DNA of 64,000 bases from Bin5 sp022827195 (GCA_965208275.1 OZ242331.1:1984001-2048000); one strand, 5' to 3'; numbered from the stretch's first letter, positions 32,501-42,128 are shown. Translations and numbers: made by a program. Notes: generated by a model from the letters alone, not told the origin.

Positions 32501-33739
32501 AGCAGTGTCGCCGGCGAAGACGGTCTTTTTGCAAAGTTGAAGAACGCTTTCCAAAACGTCGAATGGTCGGAGATCGGCACAATCGTTATGGGCAACATTG
32601 TCAGCGGCATTGAGACCGGCTTTGACGGGCGTCAAGCCGCCGAAAACGCCTTGGCCATGATGCGCCAAAATCTTGAATCGAACCGTGGCCTGCAGTTCGA
32701 TGCCGCCGCGCCTTCCGTTGACATCGGCCCAGCGGCAGATCAATTCCTGGAGTTTTACAAGACGCTGGGAAGCGGAATGTGGGAACTTTTCAGGGAGTTC
32801 ATACTGCAAGAGGCCTGGGCTCTGATCGGCGAGCTGATTTTTGAGCCGATAAAGGAGGGTTTCAAGACGAAGTGGACCGAGTTCGTTGAAGGTCTGGAGA
32901 CCGAGTGGACCGAGTTTAAGGAAGGCTGGGAGGGGCTCGACTGGCCTTCGATTGGCACGAGCTTCATGCAGCTGATTCGTGACGCGGCCGAGACGGTCTG
33001 GAAGAACCTGGTCGAATTCGTGCCGACCCTATTCGAATGGCTGGGCCTGATGTTCGCAACCATGGACTGGCCGTCCATCGGCACGAGCCTGATGCAGCTG
33101 ATCCGCGACGCGGCCGAGACGGTCTGGGCTGCGCTGGTAGCGTATGCCGCCACGCTCTATGAGGACCTCAAGACCGAATTCGAAGGGATCGACTGGGCCG
33201 CCGTCGGCACCGCCCTCATGGATGCCATTTCGGACGCGGCGATTGCGGCCTGGAGCACGATCGTCAACGCGGCGACGAGGCTCTATCTGCGCTTCAAGAA
33301 TAGATTTGGTGAGATCAACTGGGGATCCATCGGCCAAAACATCATAGGCGGCATCAAGAACGGCGTGCTCAGTGCTGCCGCCGGCCTGGGCCACGCGGCT
33401 GCCAATGCTGCTCGTCGTGCGCTGGACGCGGCGAAAAGGGCGCTCGGGATTCAATCCCCGTCCATGGTGGCGGCCGAGGAGGTCGGGCGGCCGCTGGCCA
33501 TGGGCATCGCCATGGGCATCGACCAGGAGGCCCGCGGAATCGCCGACGCGGTCGAGGCTGTCCTGAGCGCCGCACTGGCGGCGAAGCCCGGGGCAAGCTC
33601 CGCAGCTGCGGCCGCCGGCGCGATTCAGCTGGCCGTCTATCAATACTTCGGCGCGCCGCCCGACTCTCCTGCAAGCCTCTCCCGCGCATCGGGCACCGGG
33701 CTTCTGGATGCGCTGCAACGACTGGGCTTACCCGGGTAA
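29588..33739 (+). CDS. Tape measure protein with 42-aa tandem repeats
   Basis: A 1383-aa protein in the standard place after the chaperone, with AAGGAG before the ATG. The N-terminal 350 residues match phage tape measures (GGAVVGATAAVVAGIVAIGTA, AQSGFAADQFFSLMQTG, GAAGGVLGTDKIADAMKEFG). Residues about 566-943 are nine near-identical 42-residue units (LDWGAIGTALMDAIALAAGV core), flanked by more diverged copies. The C-terminus has ALGIQSPSMVAAEEVGRPLAMG, common in tape measures. It sets tail length and probably spans the host membrane during DNA entry; the repeats are hydrophobic and Trp-rich. Confidence 0.92.
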   Translation: MAFRLGDAVLFFGGDTKELDKSVEGSQSRIATFGSKVTGVLGGAVVGATAAVVAGIVAIGTAAFDVSADTEEAARQIEASLGTSREEAERLAEAARGVFGANYAENVQEAGAAVALLSKHMEDVVGQEERLTSKAFGISDAFEEPIEKVIKAASTLQKEFDDLSPDQAFDLIAAGFQKGLNKSDDFLDSIGEYSNLFAQSGFAADQFFSLMQTGAAGGVLGTDKIADAMKEFGIRVQEGTKDASAALDELGLSAADTFAGLSDGSLTIEDVFGRAIAALNEIEDPLERNRLQVALFGTQAEDLGQAFVQGLSAARTSLADMEGAADSLNVQYDSLKGALAAIWRETIVGVSPVTDGLLDLANGAIPTVRDAARGLTALLTGDWSTAWETAKSLATGAVEGISTAFDDVVETAKTTWNNLVDAAPGLYEDLKTKFEETDWAAIGTALMAMIRTAAESAWQVLVEGVTWYYDTLALGLALLDWSNIGSSLMAMIIDAIDAAWQLLVTGAKGITGWVSSLSDGVDGEESGWADIGTSMMGFLTAAGKAAWDLWSGAASELKDELKARFDELDWGAIGTALMDAIALAAGVVWSLIVAGASAAWQLLKEAWDELDWGAIGTALMDAIKAAADVVWDLMVAGASAAWQLLKEAWDELDWGAIGTALMDAIALAAGVVWSLVVAGASAAWQLLKEAWDGLDWGAIGTALMDAIALAAGVVWSLVVAGASAAWQLLKEAWGGLDWGAIGTALMDAIALAAGVAWSLVVAGASAAWQLLKEAWGGLDWGAIGTALMDAIALAAGVVWSLVVAGASAAWQLLKEAWDGLDWGAIGTALMDAIALAAGVAWSLVVAGASAAWQLLKEAWDGLDWGAIGTALMDAIALAAGVAWSLVVAGASAAWQLLKDAWSELDWSAIGTALMDAIALAAGVVWSLVVAGASGAWQLLKDAWGELDWGEIGTTLMKFITDDAAAGWAVLVSSVAGEDGLFAKLKNAFQNVEWSEIGTIVMGNIVSGIETGFDGRQAAENALAMMRQNLESNRGLQFDAAAPSVDIGPAADQFLEFYKTLGSGMWELFREFILQEAWALIGELIFEPIKEGFKTKWTEFVEGLETEWTEFKEGWEGLDWPSIGTSFMQLIRDAAETVWKNLVEFVPTLFEWLGLMFATMDWPSIGTSLMQLIRDAAETVWAALVAYAATLYEDLKTEFEGIDWAAVGTALMDAISDAAIAAWSTIVNAATRLYLRFKNRFGEINWGSIGQNIIGGIKNGVLSAAAGLGHAAANAARRALDAAKRALGIQSPSMVAAEEVGRPLAMGIAMGIDQEARGIADAVEAVLSAALAAKPGASSAAAAAGAIQLAVYQYFGAPPDSPASLSRASGTGLLDALQRLGLPG
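31284..32417 (+). repeat. Nine 126-bp tandem repeats in tape measure gene
   Basis: Nine units of 126 bp, nearly identical in DNA and each encoding 42 residues ending SAAWQLLKEAW. Diverged copies continue on both sides (about 30895-31280 and 32418-33340). The unit length preserves the frame, so recombination between copies would change tail length in fixed steps. Confidence 0.9.
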
Positions 33740-33741
33740 AC

Positions 33742-34635
33742 ATGAGCGTCTATCGACTGACCCGCTTCGGAGACGAGCTGCTGCCGCGCTTCAACGCGCA
33801 GTGGCCGCTCTCGCCGGCGCCGGCGCTGCCGGGCGTGCAGACCGGATTCGCCGGCCCTTTCGACGCACGCGGGGGCCTGCAGACGCCTCCGGCCGTGCGG
33901 ATGATTGAATTCACCGGCACGTACATCGGCGATCCGGACCAGGGCCTGGCGGACGAGTCGGGCAACCGGCTGACCGACGAGAGCGACAGTCCGCTGACTG
34001 TCGAGCGGTCGGCCGAAATCCAGGTAGAGCGCCTGACGCGCCTGCGCGGCCAGTCGATGCGCATCGAGCGCGAGCGGCTGTCAGACAAGGCGCGTCACTA
34101 TCTCACGGCGCGCCTGCTGGCCGTCGATCATCGGACAGACGTTACCGACGGCACTCGCATTGCGACCGTATCGCCCCGCTTCGAGACCGCCCAGGACGCG
34201 TGGCGGTCCGCAGACCGCAAGACGGTGACGGGGCAGCTCGACATGTCGGCCGCCCAGAGCGTCGTCAAGGGCAAGAACGCCGGTCTCCTGCCGGCGCGCC
34301 AGGCGATCGTCACGCTGACCTTTTCGAACCGGGGCGCCGGCTTCGACCTGTGGGGCGCGGACGGCGGACAGGCCTGGCACTGGCGGCTCGAGTTTGCCGC
34401 CGGAGACCCGGCCGCCGGCACCTGGATGATCGCGGCCGACACATCGCTTGAGATCTCCTCTGCCGTCGCCAACGCGTACTCCCGGTGGTCGGTCGGACCC
34501 GGGCACACGGTGCAGCCGCTTATCTGGCTGGCGCCGGGCGAGTTCTGGGTCGAGGCTGTCGAAGAGGTCGACGCCACAAACACGGGGCGCGGGACCGTCG
34601 ACGTCGAACTGCAGTTTTTCGAGGAGTATCCCTAG
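33742..34635 (+). CDS. Distal tail protein-like
   Basis: A 297-aa protein directly after the tape measure. IEFTGTYIGDPDQGL and LTVERSAEIQVERLTRLRGQ lie in the N-terminal half. The C-terminal half is a beta-sandwich pattern (WHWRLEFAAGDPAAGTW). Position and size suit a Dit protein forming the hub of the tail tip. Its stop overlaps the next GTG (TAGTG). Confidence 0.6.
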   Translation: MSVYRLTRFGDELLPRFNAQWPLSPAPALPGVQTGFAGPFDARGGLQTPPAVRMIEFTGTYIGDPDQGLADESGNRLTDESDSPLTVERSAEIQVERLTRLRGQSMRIERERLSDKARHYLTARLLAVDHRTDVTDGTRIATVSPRFETAQDAWRSADRKTVTGQLDMSAAQSVVKGKNAGLLPARQAIVTLTFSNRGAGFDLWGADGGQAWHWRLEFAAGDPAAGTWMIAADTSLEISSAVANAYSRWSVGPGHTVQPLIWLAPGEFWVEAVEEVDATNTGRGTVDVELQFFEEYP

Positions 34636-36755
34636 TGGCTTCCGGATCTCTGTTTTCCGACGACGCGTCGACCGCCGTCGACGGCATCTGGTTCGTCGGC
34701 CGCACCACGCCCATCGTCTACGCCCGCCCGAATCCCGACGAGGCCTACCTGGTACTCGGTTACGATTTGGGCAGCCCCTACCCCAACCGCACCGGCGACG
34801 CGCTGGATGCGGAAGCGGAAGATGCTGTCGACAGCGCCGCGCTCGCCGCCGGCAGCTCCGTCAGGTTTGTCACTGAGCTGGCCGTCCGCAACGAGACGGC
34901 TGCGCGAGCCGGCGACGGCAAGATCCGGATGCAGATGTCCGAGGAATCGGACGCCGCCCGGGCCGAGAGCTCGCACCCCTTCGAAGCTGAGGCCCTGGCG
35001 CGTGCGCAGCTCGCCATCCAGGTGCTGCCCTGGTACACGGTCTATCGGGTCCCGCTTTCGGAGCTGGTTGACGCGGCCGGCGACTTTGACTGGCTCGACC
35101 CTGCCAGCCTTCTCATCGGCGCCGACGTGTGGGGCACCGTGTCGACCGCCACAGCCGTCCGCACCGTCATCTTCGATCCGGACGCGTCGACCATCGATGA
35201 CCTCAACCTGCTGTGGGACGACGGCATAGGCGCGTCCGGCCCCGCGCCGCCGGACCCGGCCCCGTTCTTCCCCGCGCCGCCCGCGCCCGCCGGCGACACC
35301 GTCGACATGATGTGGATCGACGTCGTCACGGACGGCGTGCGCTACGGACCGCTGCGCGACATCGCGGCCTGGCAGCAGGATGAGATCTGGAACGAAGGCA
35401 GCCGATTCTCCTTCACGGCCGTGGAACAGGACTCAGCCGCGCGCATCGAGGGGCTGTCGGAGATCTACGCCTACGGCATTGTCGGCGGGCATGTCACCGT
35501 GCTCGGCGCCGGCATCGTCCTGGACGTGGCGAAGAAGAGGGAGCAGACGCAGACGACGCTGTCCGTCGCCGGCGTCGGCTTTGAGCATGAGCTCCTGGGC
35601 CGGCCCGGCGTCGACCTCGAGTTCAGCGGCGCGTCACATGCAGACGTAGTGTCCGCTCTCGCCGCCCGGCTTCCGGATAACTGGTCTCTGCACGCCGACC
35701 CCGAGATCCTCACCACCGTGCTGGCGCTCCAGCTGTCGGCCACCTCTTTGCTCGGAGCTATCCGCAAGTGCGCCGAGCTCTTCAACACCCGGCTGCAGTT
35801 CGATTTCGACCGCACAATCCGAATGCGGACCTACTACACGCCGCTCGGCATCGCGGCCTCCGACGACCGGGGGCTGGGGGCGCACATTGTTGACTTGACC
35901 GAGGTAACGAACGCCAAGGAGGTCGTGACCGTCCTGACGCCGTACGCGTCCGACGGCACGCCCCGGCTGGCCGACGCGACCGACCCTGCGCCGGAGGGGT
36001 TTGTGCTGGACGCCGATGCGGGCACGGTGACACACAGCAGCGCATTCGCCCGCTACGGCGCCTGGCACAGAGAACACACCTTCCGCTTCCTCGCGCCGGA
36101 CGATGAGGCGGCATACGGCCGGGCGGGCACGGCCAACATTCTGCTCGCGCTGGCCGTCGAGCGTCTGCGCCAGTTCGGGGAGCCGCAGGACAGCTACGCC
36201 ATTGTGCTGCAGGAGATGCGCCAGCTGGTCCGGCCCTTTCATCAGCTGGCGCTGAAGGTGCGCGACCCCCGCGTCGATGACAGCTTCCGGGTTGCGTCCG
36301 TGTCGACCACCTTCGACCAGGCTGCAGGCCTGCGGCAGGCCACAACCGTGACGACGCAGCAGTCGGTCCGCCTGGTCGATGACATCAGCATTCTGGCGCG
36401 CCGGCTCGAGGACCTCTTCGAAGCGGCCGCCCTGGGCGCGCGTGCGGCCGCCAGGGTGTACACGGGGGTGGCCGAGACCTCTTATTCGCGAAATGGAGGG
36501 GGAGGGGCTACGCCGGTCTACTTCGTCGCCAAACCGGGGGATGACGTCAGGGCCTGGTTCGAGATTGAGCGGCCTGGGTCCGGGGGCTATGAGTACGCCG
36601 TCGACAACGGGCGCAGGTCCGGTCTGGATGTCACTGCAGAACTCGACCTGGCAGCCCACATCAAGACGCTCGGAACGCATTCGCTGGCCATCGACCTGGC
36701 GACAACACCGGTCGAAGCGAGCCGGGTGCGGGTGCGGGTCACTGTCACGCCGTGA
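34635..36755 (+). CDS. Tail tip/Tal-like protein
   Basis: A 706-aa protein with a GTG start. The N-terminal 210 residues are beta-rich and end in a Pro-rich linker (APPDPAPFFPAPPAPAGD). The central part (about 220-550) shows a hub-like pattern with SRFSFTAVEQDSAARIEG and HREHTFRFLAPDDEA. Placed after Dit, it is the likely tail-associated hub protein that contacts the host envelope; no lysozyme or peptidase signature was seen. The last 100 residues look like an Ig-like domain (VKPGDDVRAWFEIERPGSG-type strand order). Confidence 0.6.
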   Translation: MASGSLFSDDASTAVDGIWFVGRTTPIVYARPNPDEAYLVLGYDLGSPYPNRTGDALDAEAEDAVDSAALAAGSSVRFVTELAVRNETAARAGDGKIRMQMSEESDAARAESSHPFEAEALARAQLAIQVLPWYTVYRVPLSELVDAAGDFDWLDPASLLIGADVWGTVSTATAVRTVIFDPDASTIDDLNLLWDDGIGASGPAPPDPAPFFPAPPAPAGDTVDMMWIDVVTDGVRYGPLRDIAAWQQDEIWNEGSRFSFTAVEQDSAARIEGLSEIYAYGIVGGHVTVLGAGIVLDVAKKREQTQTTLSVAGVGFEHELLGRPGVDLEFSGASHADVVSALAARLPDNWSLHADPEILTTVLALQLSATSLLGAIRKCAELFNTRLQFDFDRTIRMRTYYTPLGIAASDDRGLGAHIVDLTEVTNAKEVVTVLTPYASDGTPRLADATDPAPEGFVLDADAGTVTHSSAFARYGAWHREHTFRFLAPDDEAAYGRAGTANILLALAVERLRQFGEPQDSYAIVLQEMRQLVRPFHQLALKVRDPRVDDSFRVASVSTTFDQAAGLRQATTVTTQQSVRLVDDISILARRLEDLFEAAALGARAAARVYTGVAETSYSRNGGGGATPVYFVAKPGDDVRAWFEIERPGSGGYEYAVDNGRRSGLDVTAELDLAAHIKTLGTHSLAIDLATTPVEASRVRVRVTVTP

Positions 36756-36939
36756 AAAAAGGGGGGGGAGGGGGTAGAGATTGAATGGGCGGCTGCACCG
36801 CAAGTACTTCCCTTGATGCGAAGCGACCAGCCGGCCGGGCCGCGCCGAAGCCGGCGCACGCGCTTTCCCCTGTTGCAATGCGGCAAGCTGGCAGGGCCGC
36901 GCCTGACCCAGCGCCGGCGCTTCGCTCTATTGCAACGCC

Positions 36940-37275
36940 ATGAATCGAGCTTGTCCTGACAGGTCCTGCCCCGGCGTTGTGCGCGACGGCAGCTGCTCCC
37001 ATTGCGGAGAGAGCCGGCGCAATCGCATGCCCGACCATCGCCTGCCCGCCCACAAGCGAGGTTACGACAAGCGCTGGCAGCGCATCCGCAACGCCGTGCT
37101 GGCCAACGAGCCGCTGTGCCGGCACTGTGCCGAGCGCGGACGGCTGACCGCTGCCGTGCTGGTGGACCACATCCTGCCCCTTCCTTTGGGAACTCACAGC
37201 ATCGACAATCTGCAGCCGCTGTGCGCCGGCTGTCACGCTGTCAAGACAGCTGCAGAGCGCTCTGCCGCGGCATAA
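36940..37275 (+). CDS. HNH endonuclease
   Basis: A 111-aa protein with a zinc-ribbon CPDRSCPG...CSHC pair, then an HNH core: LCRHCAERGRL, VDHILPLPLGTHSIDN and LQPLCAGCHAVKT (His-Asn-His with two Cys pairs). In HK97-type phages such enzymes work with terminase in cos cleavage and usually sit beside terS. Here it follows the tail genes, which suggests the packaging site is near this point or that the genome is rearranged. Confidence 0.88.
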   Translation: MNRACPDRSCPGVVRDGSCSHCGESRRNRMPDHRLPAHKRGYDKRWQRIRNAVLANEPLCRHCAERGRLTAAVLVDHILPLPLGTHSIDNLQPLCAGCHAVKTAAERSAAA

Positions 37276-37526
37276 CCCCCTTCAAAAGCTGGCAGGTGGC
37301 GTCCCGGAACCGGCGGGGGTGTCGCGCGCGCGCAATCGAGTTTGAAATTTTCAGACTTATACTGGAGGAAGAGATGGTGTAGAGTTTCACTACTTGTCTC
37401 TTTATTTGGCCAGCGGGGATCGGAAACTCCTACGGCCAGATTCAGGAGGCAACAATCCTTGGAGGGACCCCGTCGCAGCATTGCCCCCGAAAGTAGCATC
37501 ATCAAAGACGAAATGGGAGAGGACAA

Positions 37527-37979
37527 ATGAAAGAGAAACTGATTGTAGTTGCATTGGTGGCTCTCTTGTTACCTACCGCGGTTGTGGCACAAGAGGAGCT
37601 GACGTTGGAAAGTTTGGCGGAATTCGTTGAGACTTTAACAGCTAGAGTGGATGAAGTGGAGAGACGGTTGGGCAATCTCGAGCCAATGTTTGACGACGAC
37701 GGGCCCGTTGAAATGTTTGAAAACGGTTGCACAGTAGCTATGGAGCCATTCTCTGCGGAGTTACTAGACCTCAAGGGTCTTCGCGATGAGGCAGTTCTTA
37801 GCTACAAACACAAGTTTGATGAGTGGTTAGTCTTAAGCACGGTCGAAATTCACAGCGTTTTGTACAATTCTGAGACTGACCATATGGGAATAATGTACAA
37901 GGCACCCTACGATCGATTCATGGTGGAGGAGTGGGACGGGTGCGATTTAGTACAAGCGAGTGAATGGTGGGAGGAATAG
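37527..37979 (+). CDS. Exported coiled-coil protein, phage cargo
   Basis: A 150-aa acidic protein with a clear signal peptide (KLIVVALVALLLPTAVVAQ, cleavage after AVA) and a coiled-coil (LAEFVETLTARVDEVERRLG). The rest is soluble with two Cys that could form a disulphide. Base composition is noticeably more AT-rich than the tail genes. It is the first gene of the cargo block and could be a lysogenic-conversion factor. No family recognised. Confidence 0.65.
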   Translation: MKEKLIVVALVALLLPTAVVAQEELTLESLAEFVETLTARVDEVERRLGNLEPMFDDDGPVEMFENGCTVAMEPFSAELLDLKGLRDEAVLSYKHKFDEWLVLSTVEIHSVLYNSETDHMGIMYKAPYDRFMVEEWDGCDLVQASEWWEE

Positions 37980-38039
37980 AAGGTCGACCGAAAATTGGAT
38001 CAACTCTGACCGGTGGCGAAGACATGCCTTAGCCGTGCA

Positions 38040-41000
38040 CTATGCTGCCACTTTAACATCCGTATCACCGGCGGCGAGGGCGTTGTAGTAGGCGAGGACC
38101 ATGTTTTTGGTACGGTAGTGGCCGAACGCAGCCCCGTCGTGCCGGCGGACGATCGGGAACGTATCGAGTTTGTAGGCCGCGTCATCCTTGGACAGCCCGT
38201 AAAGGTGGAAGTAGAGCGCGTCTAGGCGGGCGCGCAGGTGGCGGCGCTCCTCGTCGTTCCAGATGAAGGGCGGACCGTCGTAGCCGAGATCGTGGGCGAA
38301 GGGGGCCATGTCGTGGGCCGTGTACGTGAGACGCAGGACGTGGTCGCGCACGAGGTCGCGGGCGGTTGTGTCACCGAAGGTACGGTCGTAATCAGCGGAC
38401 GCGATAACGGGGAGCTGCTCTACGATGTACCAGTTCATGTGCGTGCCCTGGGCCTTTTGTCTTGCAACGTAATCGAAGCCTAGCGAATTCAAGTTTGCGA
38501 CGAGGCATGAGGCCATCGGAGCCTCCATTCCCTGGAGAATGGGAATCGGATTGCCAAACCCCGCCCACGGCACGACTGCCGCAATCATCGTGCGCTCATT
38601 TGTGGGATTAGTGATATCGCGAAACCCCAAAGTCCAGCCACTTGACTCTTCCAGAGCAGTCTTCACATCTTCGGCCGGAACCCAATACTGCGTCTGCGGC
38701 AGAAACGAAGGGTCGGCGTGCTGCTCCTCTGTGACCGGTTCGCTCAGGTAGGGGTTATGCGTGCTTTCTGGATTGACGAGCACTGAATTGGCGCGATGAT
38801 CGAAATGCCAGATCATGCGCCCCTGGTAGAGCGGCAGATACAACGCATCTCCCTTCTTCCATCGATTGCCTTGCACCGGATAGAAACCGTCGGCGTCGAG
38901 TTGAGCCGCAGTGCGGAAGAGATGGGAGTCGTTGGTCATGTGGAACATCGAACTGTATCGGACCGGCCATGCCCGGACCTCCTCCCTTCCCGAGCGATCA
39001 ACCAACACGGGATGGCACTCATAAATCCGCCGCGTAATGTCGGCGTCGCGGCGCGTGCGGAACACGGGCGCGGTACCCGTGTTCGGGTTGACCCGGGCGA
39101 AATCGGCCGCGGCCAGCGGAAAGCAGCGTTCCCCGTCCTGGATGGCGACCGTGTCGTGCAGGAAGAAGGCACACTCTGTCCGGTCGAAGCGCCGCTCCTC
39201 GCCGCCGAAGATGAAGGCGCAGAACTTGAAACGGGAGTCGACATCGGGGAAGAAAGGCGGTAGGTTCGTTCCAAGTCGGCGGTTTTCAAAGTCAAACAGC
39301 CCACCAACACGGCCACTCGTAGAAACCGACTTGAAGAACCGCGCCGCTGTCTTGTCGGCATAGATGCCTGAAGGCGTCAGCAGGCCGACGATGCCGTCCG
39401 GCTTGATCAGGCGCATCGAACGCTCAACGAAGAGCGAGTAGAGGTTGATGTCGCCGCCTCCCAGCAGCGGGTAGTGCCCGCTGGCGCGCACCAGCTGGCC
39501 GAGCCGGTCGGCGCGCAGCTTGGCCGCGTCGAACTGGGCGGCAAGAGTGTCGCCCGCGTCGCGCAACGCTTTGATCCCCCGGCGGCGGGCGGCCGCGGTC
39601 GGCGCCAGCGCCAGCTCGGGCGAGCGCGTAGCGAACCACTCGACCTCCTGCAGCTTGATTCGGTCCCAAGGGGGATTGCCTATGATGGCGTCGAACCCGC
39701 CGGTGGGTTGGTCGTCCTGCCAGCGGTGCCAGACCCCGGGGAAGGCGACTTCCCAGTGCAAGAAGTCTTCGCGGGCGGCGATGGATCGGGCCGTGTTCCA
39801 TATGTGCGTGAATTCCTGCCAGTCACCGTTCTCGATCTCGGACTGAGCCGCGCTGAGTGCGAGAGGCCCTCGCGCAAGTAGGCGGAATGCGTCCGCGGCA
39901 TTGCGGCCGAGGGTCATGGTTAGAGGGTACTCGTACTTGGTGAGTTCCTTCTTTTTCATTCCGACGGTGAGCCAACGCAGGCCACAGAGGAAATCCATTA
40001 GGCCGCGCAACTCGGCGGTGGTCTGCTCGACACCTCGGAAGAGTTCAGCGGATTGCTGGACTTCGGACACGTCGGCGTCGGACATCTCTTCAATCTCCTG
40101 CATGCCCTCCACTGCTGATTCTGCACCGACAACTGCAGAGTCGGCGAAGAGGCCGGTGAAGCGCCGCAACTCCTGGGTGGCGTCGTTGACGCGCAGGCCG
40201 ATGAGCGAATCGCCGCAACGCAAGTGGTGGTCGAGAAAGGAGAGCGGCGCGCCGACGGTGAAGCTGTGCAGCCACAGCGAGACCTTGGCCAGCTCAACCG
40301 TGAGCGGGTTCTTGTCGACGCCGTAGATGCACCGCTTGAGCACCATGCGGCGGATGACCGCCTGGTCGCTGAGCTGGGCCTCGTCGACGACCCAATTGGC
40401 AGCTTGGGCGCGTTCCAGAATCTCGCGGCGGATCGTTTCAATGCGGTCGACCAGGGGCGAAACATAGTGGCCGTCGAGCCAAGGGACCGAGGCGGGGACG
40501 CTTTCGACCAGCTCGGCGATCGCGTCCGAGAGGTAGTCGACCGCGGTGACGAGAAAGTGGCCGCTGCCCATGGCGGGATCGAGGACTTTGAGCTCGAGAA
40601 CGGCCTGCGCGGGGTCGTAGGGGCGGAGCTGCGCGGCGCGCGCGGCCTTGTTATTGTTGCTCGACTTGTGCTGGGCCGCGTGGCGCTCGAAACGCTGGCG
40701 GCGCTCGTCGATGAGCGGGCCCAGCGTGCGCTCGACGATCAGGTCGACGAGCGGCTGGGGCGTGTAGAAGCTGCCGCTGTCTTTGCGCGCGTAGCTGTTG
40801 GGGCGCACCGTGATTTCGCCGTCCTCGCCGCGCACCGGTTCGCGCTCGAGCAGGCGCTCGTAGATGGAGCCGAGCTGCTGGACGGTCATGTCACGGTAGT
40901 TGACGTAGCGGCGGCCTTCGTTACTCTCTGTGTGGCTGAGTTCGTAGATGATGGGGCCGAGTTTGGAATCTGGCAAGCGCACTTGCTGTAGAATGGGCGC

Positions 41001-42128
41001 GGCGCCCGCGGAGAAAAGGCCGCCGTTGTAGGGGGGCAGACCAATTGAGTTATCGCCTTTGTCGATGAGATCACAGAGCGTGGCGATATGATTATGGTAG
41101 CTAGCTGCGCTCTCAGAGAAAGGCCTACCGTCGGTCATGTCTTTGTGAATACGACCGCGTATCGGTTTGCGCATCCCGTAGCGAGCGTAGCCGTCGTCAT
41201 TGACGGGCAGCAGATCGCGATCCTCGGCGTAGAGGAGGAAGAGCAGGCGGTAGAGGAAAACGAGGGCGGCTTGGCGGACATCCTCCAGTTGTGCATCGCT
41301 CCTGTCTGCGAGGGCGCGGACCAGGGCGGGATAGACTTTATCGAAGACGACGCCGGTAAGATCGCTTGCGACTTGCTCTTCGTAGCGACGGCCTTCGGCG
41401 ATGGCCTCCTCGAGGAAGCTGGTCTGGGCGCCATGTTGTGGGCTGAATGCGGGTCGCCCGAAGAGCAAGCGGAAGGCGCGAATGCTATGGGAATCGTCCA
41501 AGCGGACGATGGCTTCAAGGTCAACTTCGTAATATCCGCTGGCTCGGGGGAGGGCGCGGCGGTCGTAGAGACGCCAGATGCGTCCGTTGGTGAGGATGCC
41601 CCAGCGAATGCGCCCGTCGGAGTTGATGTCGGCGGTGGCCAGGTAGCGCAGGATCTGGGCGTGCGGCGAATTGGCCTTGCCGTAGTCGGTGCGTGCGTCG
41701 AGGTGAAGGCCGAAGCGCTTGCTCTCGGCGACGGCCAGGGCGTCGGGGTAACGTAGCGGGGCGGGTTTGGTGGAAGCGCGGTTCTTGGACTCTGTATCAC
41801 CGAAAAGCAGGTGATCGGGGATGTCTTCGTTGTGGTCGCTGCCCTGCTGGGGAAGGAAGTCGACCCAGCCGAGGAGCTCGAAGAGGGGGCGAATCAACTC
41901 CTGCTCGGTGGAGGCTTCATTTATTGTGTGAAAGTTGGTGGCCTTTTGGAGAAGGGTGAGCGCCTGGTTGCGGAAGGAGTCGAGATCTGAGGGTTGGGAG
42001 AGGGATTCCTGCCAGGCGGTTGTGTGGAGGATGCCTTCTTCAAGAAAGTAGCTGGTGAAAAGTTGACCTGGCATTGGTATTTGCTTGTAGCGGCCTGGGA
42101 AATCTCTGTAAAGAAGAGCCGAAATCAC
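38040..42128 (-). CDS. Type IIG restriction-modification protein
   Basis: A 1362-aa protein of the Eco57I-like class. A PD-(D/E)XK-type nuclease region is at the start (Asp105 in IPDHLLF, then Glu135-x-Lys137 in AVAESKRF), followed by a TNGRIWRLYD helix-strand. An N6-adenine methyltransferase core has motif I LDPAMGSGHFL (about 536-546) and motif IV IIGNPPWDRIK (about 790-800). The C-terminal region should be the target-recognition domain. BREX PglX proteins share the methylase core but lack this nuclease end. The GTG start directly follows the KAP stop (TAG-GTG), so translation is coupled. Confidence 0.85.
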   Translation of the reverse strand: MISALLYRDFPGRYKQIPMPGQLFTSYFLEEGILHTTAWQESLSQPSDLDSFRNQALTLLQKATNFHTINEASTEQELIRPLFELLGWVDFLPQQGSDHNEDIPDHLLFGDTESKNRASTKPAPLRYPDALAVAESKRFGLHLDARTDYGKANSPHAQILRYLATADINSDGRIRWGILTNGRIWRLYDRRALPRASGYYEVDLEAIVRLDDSHSIRAFRLLFGRPAFSPQHGAQTSFLEEAIAEGRRYEEQVASDLTGVVFDKVYPALVRALADRSDAQLEDVRQAALVFLYRLLFLLYAEDRDLLPVNDDGYARYGMRKPIRGRIHKDMTDGRPFSESAASYHNHIATLCDLIDKGDNSIGLPPYNGGLFSAGAAPILQQVRLPDSKLGPIIYELSHTESNEGRRYVNYRDMTVQQLGSIYERLLEREPVRGEDGEITVRPNSYARKDSGSFYTPQPLVDLIVERTLGPLIDERRQRFERHAAQHKSSNNNKAARAAQLRPYDPAQAVLELKVLDPAMGSGHFLVTAVDYLSDAIAELVESVPASVPWLDGHYVSPLVDRIETIRREILERAQAANWVVDEAQLSDQAVIRRMVLKRCIYGVDKNPLTVELAKVSLWLHSFTVGAPLSFLDHHLRCGDSLIGLRVNDATQELRRFTGLFADSAVVGAESAVEGMQEIEEMSDADVSEVQQSAELFRGVEQTTAELRGLMDFLCGLRWLTVGMKKKELTKYEYPLTMTLGRNAADAFRLLARGPLALSAAQSEIENGDWQEFTHIWNTARSIAAREDFLHWEVAFPGVWHRWQDDQPTGGFDAIIGNPPWDRIKLQEVEWFATRSPELALAPTAAARRRGIKALRDAGDTLAAQFDAAKLRADRLGQLVRASGHYPLLGGGDINLYSLFVERSMRLIKPDGIVGLLTPSGIYADKTAARFFKSVSTSGRVGGLFDFENRRLGTNLPPFFPDVDSRFKFCAFIFGGEERRFDRTECAFFLHDTVAIQDGERCFPLAAADFARVNPNTGTAPVFRTRRDADITRRIYECHPVLVDRSGREEVRAWPVRYSSMFHMTNDSHLFRTAAQLDADGFYPVQGNRWKKGDALYLPLYQGRMIWHFDHRANSVLVNPESTHNPYLSEPVTEEQHADPSFLPQTQYWVPAEDVKTALEESSGWTLGFRDITNPTNERTMIAAVVPWAGFGNPIPILQGMEAPMASCLVANLNSLGFDYVARQKAQGTHMNWYIVEQLPVIASADYDRTFGDTTARDLVRDHVLRLTYTAHDMAPFAHDLGYDGPPFIWNDEERRHLRARLDALYFHLYGLSKDDAAYKLDTFPIVRRHDGAAFGHYRTKNMVLAYYNALAAGDTDVKVAA

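Noticed and set aside
30991..32809. Long open frames on both strands through the tape measure repeats
   Set aside because: They arise from repeating GC-rich 126-bp units without stops in several frames; the plus-strand frame alone fits phage gene order and homology.
38040..42128. BREX PglX
   Set aside because: The methylase core is similar, but there is an N-terminal PD-(D/E)XK-type region and no other BREX genes (brxA, brxB, brxC, pglZ, brxL) are present.
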